Shown piece after piece: positions 1 to 6,287 of a stretch of 7,567 bases of DNA. The stretch's first letter is position 1. The number at the start of each line of letters is the position of its first letter. The notes beneath the pieces were generated by a model. That model saw only the letters and a program-made list of their open reading frames with translations. It was not told the DNA's origin and made no database searches. The stretch spans positions 1-7,567 of the forward strand of contig JAPPEF010000087.1 of NCBI GenBank assembly GCA_028875335.1, in the 5' to 3' direction. The stretch is from Gemmatimonadota bacterium (GTDB taxonomy: Bacteria > Latescibacterota > UBA2968 > UBA8231). A program made the translations under genes and the position numbers.

Positions 1-156
1 CTTGTACCAATCCTCTTCGCATTCTGGGTCCATCTCCAGAAATTCCCAGATCGCCTTCACCATCGCGTCCAAGTTTTCCTGGGGCACGGCGTTGTGGACG
101 ATCACATAGCCGTTCTCCTCCCAGAAGGCCCGATCTTCTTTGCTCAATACTGGCAT
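1..156 (-). CDS. Phytanoyl-CoA dioxygenase (PhyH) family protein, N-terminal part only
   Basis: The first 52 codons of a gene that runs off the left edge of the window. The start ATG is preceded by a strong Shine-Dalgarno (GGAGGAGA, about 5 bases upstream), which fixes the start. The peptide begins MPVLSKEDRAFWEENGYVIV, then an Asn-Ala-Val-Pro turn and a helix rich in Glu/Asp ending in D-W-Y. The pattern 'Leu-x-x-Glu-Asp-x-x-Phe-x-Glu-x-Gly-Tyr-Val' followed by a Val-Pro turn is the usual entry to PhyH-family Fe(II)/2-oxoglutarate dioxygenases. The catalytic HxD...H residues lie outside the window, so activity cannot be judged. It starts 20 bases after the UxuA-like gene stops and would be the fifth gene of the minus-strand operon and its third PhyH member. 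Family assignment rests on the N-terminus only. Confidence 0.75.
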   Translation of the reverse strand, partial: MPVLSKEDRAFWEENGYVIVHNAVPQENLDAMVKAIWEFLEMDPECEEDWYK

Positions 157-176
157 AGTCTCTCCTCCAAGTTAGC

Positions 177-1190
177 TTATCCGTACACCATCTGGATCAA
201 CGCTCGAATATACCCAATCGCGTACGCCTTCCCGTACAACGACCCGTACCCGTGGGCAAAAGATGGCGTGTGGTCCATCATATACGGCCCATTGAAACCA
301 TTATCCCGATACACCTCCATCGCTCGCCGCATATCCACCTCTCCCTCGTCCAAGAACACCTCGGTAAAGCGCGGCAACTGCCCGCGCACATTGCGGAAAT
401 GCACCCACGCGATTTTGCCCTTTGCAGCCATCTCGGCGATTGCGTCGTATATCTTCTCTGGCCCCAGCAACTCGGTCATGCACCCCTGGCAAAAGAGCAT
501 GCAATTGCTGTCGCTTGGTGCAATCTCGAAGAAGATCTTGCGAAACTGCTCCAGGGTCGAACAAATCTGCGCCACGCCCCCTAGCGGCTCGGGAATAGGC
601 GGGTCGTCCGGGTGTAGGGCCATCCGCACCCCAGCCTTTTCAGCCGCAGGAATCGCCGCCGCTAAAAATCGCTCCATCCGCGCCCACATCTGCGCCTCAT
701 CTACCGGAGGCTCGTGCGGTTCGGGCCGGTTTTCCGCAAAAACTGCGTAGTCGAACGTACTGTATTGCACGCCGCCCCTACCCGTATCCGCAGGGGTGCG
801 AAAGTTGCCCATGGGTTTGAAGTTCCAGCCCACGCAGGGAATGCCGGCTTGGCCCACGCTCTCCAGCATCCTGCACCAGTGGCCGATCTTCTCGTCCATG
901 TCCTCCTCGGCTAAGGTGATCTCCTCCCAAGCGGGCATGAAGATATTGTTCAGCTTCATGCCGTGCGCCTCGACCTTTTCCCGCACCTGCGCCAATGCGT
1001 CGGTGCAGTCCTTGCCGGCCTTTAAATCCTGCGCCAGCGACGTATTCGCCGAGCCGGTCCCGCCGCGACGCCCAGCGGCGGGCGCACCCCCGCGCAACTC
1101 CAGGTGGAGCGAGTCCACCCCGATCGCGCGAAAGAAGCTCAGATGCTCATCGTCGAGTTCGCCAATGGAAACTTGGTCTTGGATATACAT
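177..1190 (-). CDS. UxuA/mannonate dehydratase-like TIM-barrel protein
   Basis: A 337-residue protein resembling mannonate dehydratase (UxuA family, xylose-isomerase-like TIM barrel), which in known members dehydrates D-mannonate to 2-keto-3-deoxygluconate using a divalent metal. Visible landmarks in order: MALHPDDPP (residues 190-198), FCQGC (233-237), WVHFRNV (262-268), an E-x-D-M segment (284-287), YMMDHTP (303-309) and a C-terminal GYGSLYGKAYAIGYIRAL. The likely metal ligands His193, Cys234, His264 and Asp306 are all present, matching the His/Cys/His/Asp set known for UxuA. It is shorter than E. coli UxuA (about 394 residues), and the N-terminus (residues 1-35) is unlike the classical enzymes. 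It may therefore act on a different sugar acid, and I do not assign the uxuA symbol. It starts 12 bases after the preceding PhyH-like gene with only a weak purine-rich leader (AAAGAAAG), suggesting translational coupling. Cytosolic; no signal peptide seen. Confidence 0.82.
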   Translation of the reverse strand: MYIQDQVSIGELDDEHLSFFRAIGVDSLHLELRGGAPAAGRRGGTGSANTSLAQDLKAGKDCTDALAQVREKVEAHGMKLNNIFMPAWEEITLAEEDMDEKIGHWCRMLESVGQAGIPCVGWNFKPMGNFRTPADTGRGGVQYSTFDYAVFAENRPEPHEPPVDEAQMWARMERFLAAAIPAAEKAGVRMALHPDDPPIPEPLGGVAQICSTLEQFRKIFFEIAPSDSNCMLFCQGCMTELLGPEKIYDAIAEMAAKGKIAWVHFRNVRGQLPRFTEVFLDEGEVDMRRAMEVYRDNGFNGPYMMDHTPSFAHGYGSLYGKAYAIGYIRALIQMVYG

Positions 1191-1202
1191 CAGCCGCTTT
1201 CT

Positions 1203-2108
1203 TTAGGCGACCGGCCGATCCCGCTGGTTCTGGCCACCGTAGCGGAATCCCGGCACGTTGTCGGCGCAGTACGTGCCGCGAAACAGGGTCTGCCGCATCG
1301 GCGGCATCTGCTCGATGAGCTCAGCCGGCGGCGACCACGAACTCCAGCGAGAGCCAACGCTATTGTAGAGGTTAAAGATTCCCACCCGCTCGTTGTCGGC
1401 ATTGGTCCACGGCGAGGTGCTGTGCGCCAGCGCCTCGGTAAAAAACAACACCGATCCGGCCGGGCACTCGTATGTTTCCCACACCGCTGAATGCGGGTCT
1501 TGAATGGCAGCGGGCGAGGGGTATGCGGCCTTGTGGCTCCCCGTGGCTAAGAGCGTACCGCCCTGCCGCATTTTGACCGGAGCTAACTCCCACACCACCC
1601 GCGTCAATCCGCTAAAGGACTTGCCGGGAATACTCTGGTAGTGATGCGAGTCCACGGCAAAGCGAAAGAAGCCGCTGCCGTTGTGCGGGTTGAAAACGCC
1701 CTCTCGCTCGGGGGTCGCCGCTGGGTTGCGCAAGCCGCTGCCCTCCATGCGAAACCCATAGCACTCGGCGCTCGACAGCCCTGGAAACGCCAGAAATTCG
1801 TTGAGGAAACCCACTACAACCGGATGATCGGTCAGCTTCTCCAGCGGCCCGGCCACAAAAGAACGCTCGTGTTCCGGCAGCGACTCTGGGTGGTTCTGCA
1901 CGCGCAAGGCGTACTCGCGCATGGCCTCAATCTCGTCGTCGGCCAACACCCCGGGTACCAAGAGCCACCCGCGCACATCGAAGAGGTATTTCTGCTCGTC
2001 GGTCAGCGCGACAATTGGCTCACCATCGGCGTTTTTTTGCGGCAGGTCGCCTTCCTCCAACAGCAACGGCTGCCCTAGATTCTTATCGACTACGTATGCT
2101 TCGCTCAT
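1203..2108 (-). CDS. PhyH-like protein with atypical metal-binding site
   Basis: A 301-residue protein of the PhyH (phytanoyl-CoA dioxygenase) superfamily. Supporting landmarks: the N-terminal 'ALTDEQKYLFDVRGWLLVPG' (34-53), the mid-domain GGTLLATGSHK (183-193), which matches the family's NG-x-L-x-x-x-PGSHK turn, AGSVLFFTEALAHS (217-230) and an Arg 12 residues after His229 (Arg241) where the 2-oxoglutarate-binding Arg is expected. Odd: the proximal His-x-Asp is not visible. The candidates are His142-Asn-Gly144 (in a Pro-His-Asn-Gly-Ser-Gly loop) or His155-His-Tyr157, which sits 37 residues before the GSH histidine exactly as HxD does in the neighbouring PhyH protein. Neither offers a carboxylate. 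It could be a subfamily with a different metal site, a halogenase-like site or a non-enzymatic protein. The ATG is preceded by AAAAGGGA about 8 bases upstream; the gap to the upstream gene is 27 bases. Confidence 0.85.
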   Translation of the reverse strand: MSEAYVVDKNLGQPLLLEEGDLPQKNADGEPIVALTDEQKYLFDVRGWLLVPGVLADDEIEAMREYALRVQNHPESLPEHERSFVAGPLEKLTDHPVVVGFLNEFLAFPGLSSAECYGFRMEGSGLRNPAATPEREGVFNPHNGSGFFRFAVDSHHYQSIPGKSFSGLTRVVWELAPVKMRQGGTLLATGSHKAAYPSPAAIQDPHSAVWETYECPAGSVLFFTEALAHSTSPWTNADNERVGIFNLYNSVGSRWSSWSPPAELIEQMPPMRQTLFRGTYCADNVPGFRYGGQNQRDRPVA

Positions 2109-2135
2109 CTCGTGTATCCCTTTTGATTGTGAACA

Positions 2136-2987
2136 TTAGCCGACTTTCGCAAATGGCGGGAGCGGCGACTTGTCTTCTCCATGTACTTCGTATTCGTCCG
2201 GCGGAAAATTCCGGCACAACGCGCCTTTTCGCAGCACCCAATGGAGATTGCCCCAAGTGCGCGGCGAGCGGTCGGCCAGGGCCGGCGTGGTATAGACGCC
2301 AGCGATGCCGATCCGGCTCTGCGGACTCTCGTTGACCGGGCTGTAGTGCCACATGCTGCTGTGCCAGCAGACGACATCGCCTGGTGCTAGCTCAATGTGC
2401 TCGACGCCGCGCTCAGCTTTTAGGGCCGCGACCCGTTCCCTCGGCAGTTCGCCGTGGATACTGTCGGCGTAGAGCACGTGCTCGACAATCTCGGTTTTGT
2501 GACTGCCCGGAATGAACTGCAGACAGCCGTTGTCGCGCCGCGCCGGGTCGAGAGCCATCCAGAAGTTGAACGGCTCAGTCTCGCCATCGCGCCACAGGCC
2601 GTTGTCTTGGTGCCAAGGCGTGGCTGCCCCGGTCTTAGCCGGTTTGACGAAGACGCTGCTGAACTTAAGTAGGATATCGTCGCCCAGATAATACCGCCCT
2701 AGCGGTGCCATCGCCCCGGCGTGTACCGTGTGCCAGACTAGCGGCGCGGTGTGACACCAGCGATTGAACTTGCGAAAACGCTGCGCCCGCGCTTCCGGCG
2801 TATCGCCCATCGGGTCCATGGGGTCCGCGTCCGTGCGCACGTTATCGGGCTCGGGCGTGTACAGGACGTTCTTGATCACCCCGCGCATCTCTGCCGCTTG
2901 GTCGGCCGTCACGACCCCAGATACCGTAAAGTAACCCTTCTCCTCCCACGCTCGGGCCTGATCTTGAGTGGGTTGCCAGCTTTTCAC
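2136..2987 (-). CDS. PhyH-family Fe(II)/2-oxoglutarate dioxygenase (canonical active site)
   Basis: A 283-residue protein with the full PhyH catalytic set: His126-Gln-Asp128 (in TPWHQDNG), the NGCLQFIPGSHK turn (153-164), the distal His214 (SMWHYSPVN) and Arg225 eleven residues later, the same spacing as the 2-oxoglutarate-binding Arg in human PHYH. Family members couple 2-oxoglutarate decarboxylation to hydroxylation or oxidative demethylation of small molecules; the substrate here is unknown. The N-terminus 'QARAWEEKGYFTVSGVV' is the usual family entry. The start is GTG, chosen because it keeps this conserved helix and has a strong AAGGAGGA just upstream; the next Met is residue 34, inside the fold. 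It lies 12 bases behind the stop of the enolase-superfamily gene, so the two are very probably cotranscribed. No signal peptide; cytosolic. Confidence 0.92.
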   Translation of the reverse strand: MKSWQPTQDQARAWEEKGYFTVSGVVTADQAAEMRGVIKNVLYTPEPDNVRTDADPMDPMGDTPEARAQRFRKFNRWCHTAPLVWHTVHAGAMAPLGRYYLGDDILLKFSSVFVKPAKTGAATPWHQDNGLWRDGETEPFNFWMALDPARRDNGCLQFIPGSHKTEIVEHVLYADSIHGELPRERVAALKAERGVEHIELAPGDVVCWHSSMWHYSPVNESPQSRIGIAGVYTTPALADRSPRTWGNLHWVLRKGALCRNFPPDEYEVHGEDKSPLPPFAKVG

Positions 2988-2990
2988 GCG

Positions 2991-2998
2991 TCCTCCTT
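2991..2998 (-). promoter_or_regulatory. Strong Shine-Dalgarno for a GTG-started gene
   Basis: The minus strand reads AAGGAGGA here, a near-perfect anti-16S complement, only 3-4 bases before the GTG at 2985-2987. It lies wholly inside the 12-base gap after the TGA of the upstream gene, so ribosomes ending the enolase-like protein would finish on top of this site. It decides in favour of the GTG start over the next internal ATG. Confidence 0.7.
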
Positions 2999-2999
2999 C

Positions 3000-4139
3000 T
3001 CAGTGCTCTTCAACTACCAGCGAGCTGAACTTCTCCTCGTCCCACTCCGCGCCCCAACCCGGCCCATCCGGGGGCGCGATGTGTCCTTCTTCAATCAGCG
3101 GCGCGTTGAGCAAACCCCACTGCGATCCACTCTGCCGCAGGCTGTCGGCCGTTGCCCCGAAAAACTCGTAGAAATCCGTGTTGTCGATACAGCAGCCCAA
3201 GTGCGCGTGGACCAGCCCATCCAATGCCCCACCGGCATTCAATTCGATATTCGCGCCGTGCAGCTCAGCCAGATGCGCCAGCTTTAGCACCTGCGTTGTC
3301 CCGTGCCGGGCATTGCCCCGCAGGCGATCGGTCGCTCCTTGGATCAGCCATTGCGCCGTCAAGTCGATGTCGTGCATCAGCATCTCGGTGCCCATCACCG
3401 GAATGGTCAACGCGCGGCACAGCTCCTGATATTGATTCATCTTCTGCTCGTGCATCGGCTCTTCCAACCACACAAAATCTAGCTCCTCCAGCACGCGCCC
3501 CACTTCAATGGCCTCGCGTAGGTCATAGGAACACACGGGATCGGTGATCAAATCGTAATCCGGTCCTACGGCGTCGCGCACGGCTCTGTAAATGGGGATA
3601 TCGGCCTTTCCTCCTTTATATGTGTGAAACTTGTACGCCCCAATACCCATTTCCTTGCCGAGTTCTATGGCCTTGAGATACCCTTCGATATCCGTATCTC
3701 CGCCGGTTAGATACGCGGGCAGTCGCGGCCGTACACGCCCCACCAACGCATAGACCGGCAAGTCCGCGGCCTTGCCCAAAATGTCCCACAGACAGTTGTC
3801 GAACGCCCCAAACCACCCTGGGGGCTGGTACACCCACCGGGTGCCTTTCCAAAACTGCTGAAACAGTCCCTCGCGCTCCCACGGGCTCCGTCCCACCGCG
3901 TGATACCGCACGATATCGGCCTGATAGGGAGTCATCGACGTGTCGCTGCGCCCCACGATCCCCTCGTCCGTGTGGACTTCCAAAAAGCTCTGCCGCGCCG
4001 GGCGCAATTCCTGGTTTGGCCTTCCCTGGTGCGTGTATTGGATCCTCCGCAACCCCTCTACCCGCGCGATACTGTGACCGCCGCGCCCCTTGCTGCTTGG
4101 GTCTTCCAACACTAGCAATTTCACCTGGGTGATTTTCAT
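3000..4139 (-). CDS. Enolase-superfamily (mandelate racemase/muconate lactonizing-like) protein, divergent active site
   Basis: A 379-residue enolase-superfamily protein, probably an acid-sugar dehydratase or epimerase abstracting the proton alpha to a carboxylate. Seen: an N-terminal capping domain (1-125) with TDEGIVGRSD (57-66) and NCLWDILGKAADLPVYALVG (115-134), then the barrel with Lys170-Phe-His172 on the second strand and metal ligands Asp200, Glu226 (in LEEP) and Glu252 (GTEM). These ligands are spaced 26 and 26, identical to mandelate racemase Asp195/Glu221/Glu247. Unlike that enzyme, the KxK is KxH, the dyad Asp is apparently Asn276, and the seventh-strand His is replaced by an Asn-Ala-Gly-Gly stretch (301-304). 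A Lys/His-based mechanism with different chemistry is therefore plausible. Start: an in-frame ATG exists at 4190, but the one at 4139 has AAAGGAGA 5-6 bases upstream and gives MKITQVKLL, the normal family N-terminus. First gene of the minus-strand operon. Confidence 0.9.
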   Translation of the reverse strand: MKITQVKLLVLEDPSSKGRGGHSIARVEGLRRIQYTHQGRPNQELRPARQSFLEVHTDEGIVGRSDTSMTPYQADIVRYHAVGRSPWEREGLFQQFWKGTRWVYQPPGWFGAFDNCLWDILGKAADLPVYALVGRVRPRLPAYLTGGDTDIEGYLKAIELGKEMGIGAYKFHTYKGGKADIPIYRAVRDAVGPDYDLITDPVCSYDLREAIEVGRVLEELDFVWLEEPMHEQKMNQYQELCRALTIPVMGTEMLMHDIDLTAQWLIQGATDRLRGNARHGTTQVLKLAHLAELHGANIELNAGGALDGLVHAHLGCCIDNTDFYEFFGATADSLRQSGSQWGLLNAPLIEEGHIAPPDGPGWGAEWDEEKFSSLVVEEH

Positions 4140-4144
4140 GTCGG

Positions 4145-4152
4145 TCTCCTTT
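4145..4152 (-). promoter_or_regulatory. Shine-Dalgarno deciding the start of the divergent enolase-like gene
   Basis: The minus strand reads AAAGGAGA, with the GGAG core ending six bases before the ATG at 4137-4139. This supports that start over the in-frame ATG 51 bases farther upstream, which has no comparable site and would consume most of the divergent control region. Confidence 0.7.
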
Positions 4153-4178
4153 ATCCGCAAACTTGCATACCCTATATT
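4150..4178 (+). promoter_or_regulatory. Candidate promoter of the plus-strand operon
   Basis: TATATT at 4173-4178 matches TATAAT in five of six positions and lies 34 bases before the ATG at 4213. Seventeen bases upstream the -35 candidate TTTATC (4150-4155) is poor (three of six). The -10 overlaps the -10 candidate on the opposite strand, so the two operons may compete for or share control. The 73-base divergent region (4140-4212) also contains a run of Cs (4179-4186) but no clear operator palindrome that I could find. Confidence 0.3.
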
Positions 4179-4197
4179 CACCCCCCACAACTGTCAA
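4171..4197 (-). promoter_or_regulatory. Candidate sigma70-like promoter of the minus-strand operon
   Basis: The minus strand has a perfect TTGACA (plus positions 4192-4197), then a 15-base spacer and TATAGG (4171-4176), four of six matches to TATAAT. Transcription would start about 25 bases before the ATG at 4139. The 15-base spacer is short and the -10 imperfect, and promoter rules for the host are unknown. Position in the only gap that could drive the operon is the main support. Confidence 0.35.
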
Positions 4198-4212
4198 CCT
4201 CAGAGATCCATT

Positions 4213-5346
4213 ATGAAAATCGCCGCCATCGAAACCTTCGACCTCACCTGCCCCCTTGAGCGCCCCTTTGGCTGGTCCCAAGGCTGGCTCGACCAGCGCA
4301 GCACCACGCTCGTCAAAGTTACCACGGACGACGGCCTCGTCGGCTGGGGCGAAGGCGCGGCTGCCGGTCTCATCGACGGCTTGCTCGCCCCGCTGCTCAT
4401 CGGCCAAGACCCTATGGACCGCACAGGGCTGTGGGAGCGCATGTTCCACGCGCTCTACAATGGCAATAACGCTGTCGGCCTAGCCGGCAGCGCCCTTTCC
4501 GCGCTCGACATCGCCCTCTGGGATCTCGTCGGCAAAGCCACCGGCCTCCCGGTCTGTGCGCTTCTCGGCGGCAAGGTCCGCGACAAAGTCGCCGTCTATG
4601 CCACCGGCCTCTACTATACCGAAGGCGAGTTTCCCGACCGCCTGCTCGACGAGGCGCGGGGCTATGTGGCCGCAGGCTTCAAGGGAATGAAGACCAAGGT
4701 CGGAGGGCTGTTCATCGCCGAAGACGTCGCACGCGTCCGCGCCCTGCGCGATGCCATCGGCCCGGACATTCACCTCATGGTCGATGCCAACGAAGCCTAC
4801 AACGCCACCACGGCGATTCGCATTGGCCAGAAGCTGGCCGATCTGGACTTGGTGTGGTTTGAAGAGCCGGTCAATGCCCAAGACTTGGACGCCTATTTGG
4901 AAGTCAAAGCGGCACTGCCCATGGCCATTGCCGGCGGCGAAAACTTGCGCACCCGCTACGAATTCAAGCCCTATCTGACGCGCCGCGCGTACGACATCGT
5001 CCAGCCCGACATCATGCACTGCGGCGGCATCACCGAAATGCAGCGCATCTGCGCCATGGCCAACGCCTGCGGCATTCAGATCAACCCTCACGTCTGGGGT
5101 TCACCCGTTATGATCGCCGCCACCTTGCACCTTGCCGCCACCTTGCCGCCCTGCCCGCCAGCGCGCAACGCCCAGCCCTATATGCAGGAGCCGGTGATGG
5201 AATTCGACCGCACGCCGAGCGCTATCCGCCAAGAGCTATGCGTGGTGCCGTTTGACCAAGAGGACAGCTTTGTGCGCGTGCCGACCGGGCCGGGATTGGG
5301 GATTGAGGTGGATGAAGAGGTGGTCGAGAGGCTGAGGGCGTCTTAG
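4213..5346 (+). CDS. Mandelate racemase-subgroup enolase-superfamily protein (probable acid-sugar dehydratase or racemase)
   Basis: A 377-residue protein with the complete mandelate-racemase catalytic constellation: Lys160-Thr-Lys162, metal ligands Asp191, Glu217 and Glu243, and the Asp266-His293 dyad (in QPDIM and NPHVWGS). Each lies exactly four positions before its counterpart in Pseudomonas putida mandelate racemase (164, 166, 195, 221, 247, 270, 297), strong evidence for the subgroup. The N-terminal capping domain has TDDGLVGWGEG (38-48) and the signature ALSALDIALWDLVGKATGLPV (94-114). Members include mandelate racemase and several sugar-acid dehydratases; substrate identity cannot be read from sequence. 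The chosen ATG gives MKIAAIETFDLT, a typical family start; an in-frame ATG at 4090 would overlap the divergent gene. The leader has only a weak GAGA. It opens the plus-strand operon, with the transporter gene 5 bases downstream. Confidence 0.93.
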   Translation: MKIAAIETFDLTCPLERPFGWSQGWLDQRSTTLVKVTTDDGLVGWGEGAAAGLIDGLLAPLLIGQDPMDRTGLWERMFHALYNGNNAVGLAGSALSALDIALWDLVGKATGLPVCALLGGKVRDKVAVYATGLYYTEGEFPDRLLDEARGYVAAGFKGMKTKVGGLFIAEDVARVRALRDAIGPDIHLMVDANEAYNATTAIRIGQKLADLDLVWFEEPVNAQDLDAYLEVKAALPMAIAGGENLRTRYEFKPYLTRRAYDIVQPDIMHCGGITEMQRICAMANACGIQINPHVWGSPVMIAATLHLAATLPPCPPARNAQPYMQEPVMEFDRTPSAIRQELCVVPFDQEDSFVRVPTGPGLGIEVDEEVVERLRAS

Positions 5347-5351
5347 CGACT

Positions 5352-6272
5352 GTGAGCAACCGGATTGAGCGTCGATCACTGGGGCTGACCCTCGCCGCTA
5401 TCACCCTGCTGCTGTGGGGTGCCCTGCCCGTGGTACTCAAGCTGCTGTTGCAATCGCTGGACCCCTTTACAGTTACTTGGTACCGCTTCCTGCTCGCGGG
5501 GGCCATGCTGATCCCCGTCATCCACTTTCGCTACGGCCTTGGGTCTCCCTTTCGGATTCGCGGCGTAGCTTTGGTGCTGGCAATAGTTTGCGTCCTCGGC
5601 CTCGGCGGCAACTACCTGACGTATCTGATGGGGCTGAGCCGCATCTCGCCTGGCTCGGCTCAGATCGTGATGCAGTTTTCGCCGATAATTGTGCTCTTGG
5701 GTGGACTGGTCTTCTTCAAAGAAGCCTTTAGCCGTCTGCAATGGATCGGCCTCGGCGTGCTGATCGTGGGAATGGGACTCTTTTTTAACCAGCGCTTTGC
5801 CGAACTGCTTTTCGTGTTGGAAAACTACGGCATCGGTGTTTGGCTCGTCTTTACTTCGGCCATCCTCTGGGGAGTTTTCATGCTGGCGCAAAAACCCCTG
5901 CTGCGGCACCTGCCCTCGACCTCGATCATGGCCTTGGTCTATTGGTTTGGCACGATGCTATTCCTGCCCTTGGCCCAGCCGAGCCGCATATTCGACCTGC
6001 CGGCCATCCCCTGCTTGCTCTTGGCTTGCTCGGTCGTCTTCACTCTCGTCTCCTATCTCAGCTTTGCCGAATCGCTCAAGCGGATGGAAGCCTCGCGCAT
6101 GGGTGCGCTGGTCTCGCTGACGCCTCTGGTCACTATGGCTGTGATGGGCTTACTCGCCCTCTTTGACCCCAACCTAGTCCCCATGGAACCCCTCAACAAA
6201 CCCGCCATCGGTGGTACCATATTGGTGGTCGTCGGGTCGATGTGTAGTACCTTGGGCAAGAGCGCCTCTTAA
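5352..6272 (+). CDS. EamA/DMT-superfamily membrane transporter
   Basis: A 306-residue hydrophobic protein of the drug/metabolite transporter superfamily (two EamA repeats, about ten helices). By eye the helices are near residues 10-30, 40-58, 70-86, 100-122, 131-146, 160-178, 190-208, 218-236, 248-270 and 284-300. Each repeat shows the family features: a Trp-Gly in helix 1 (LLLWGALPVV; ILWGVFMLAQ at the start of the second half) and the 'SPIIVLLGGLVFFKE' type helix-4 end (110-124), with basic residues in loops. Located in the inner membrane; substrates of the family range from amino acids and sugars to metabolite efflux, so direction and cargo are unknown. The start is GTG only 5 bases after the stop of the enolase-superfamily gene, with no good Shine-Dalgarno at normal distance, suggesting translational coupling. 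Context suggests it handles the substrate or product of the enzymes around it. Confidence 0.9.
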   Translation: MSNRIERRSLGLTLAAITLLLWGALPVVLKLLLQSLDPFTVTWYRFLLAGAMLIPVIHFRYGLGSPFRIRGVALVLAIVCVLGLGGNYLTYLMGLSRISPGSAQIVMQFSPIIVLLGGLVFFKEAFSRLQWIGLGVLIVGMGLFFNQRFAELLFVLENYGIGVWLVFTSAILWGVFMLAQKPLLRHLPSTSIMALVYWFGTMLFLPLAQPSRIFDLPAIPCLLLACSVVFTLVSYLSFAESLKRMEASRMGALVSLTPLVTMAVMGLLALFDPNLVPMEPLNKPAIGGTILVVVGSMCSTLGKSAS

Positions 6273-6287
6273 TGGCGAGGAACGCTA

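Noticed and set aside
94..750. Plus-strand ORFs opposite the UxuA-like gene
   Set aside because: Shadow frames in GC-rich sequence; Ser/Arg/Ala-rich translation and no family features, while the minus strand encodes clear motifs.
1191..2999. Three successive minus-strand gene gaps (12, 27 and 12 bases) are multiples of three, placing each gene in the frame of its upstream neighbour
   Set aside because: Suggestive of read-through fusions, but each gap has a clear stop and a new start, and three in-frame gaps can easily occur by chance.
4140..4190. Upstream ATG (4190) for the minus-strand enolase-like gene
   Set aside because: The ATG at 4139 has a strong Shine-Dalgarno and a normal family N-terminus; the 17-residue extension has neither.
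4090..4212. N-terminal extension of the plus-strand enolase-superfamily gene from an ATG at 4090
   Set aside because: It would overlap the divergent gene's start and the promoter region; the 41 added residues do not resemble the family, while MKIAAIETFDLT at 4213 does.
3616..4449. Long 277-residue minus-strand ORF crossing both enolase-superfamily genes
   Set aside because: It is an antisense or out-of-frame shadow of two well-supported genes; low-complexity Gly/Arg/Ala-rich translation with no recognisable domain.
5116..5146. 13-base direct repeat GCCGCCACCTTGC with an 18-base period in the plus-strand enolase gene
   Set aside because: It encodes the Ala-Ala-Thr-Leu...Ala-Ala-Thr-Leu helix expected in this family after HVWGS; explained by codon use, not an insertion.
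5376..5909. 177-residue minus-strand ORF inside the transporter gene
   Set aside because: Gln/His/Arg-rich shadow, typical of the complement of a membrane-protein gene.
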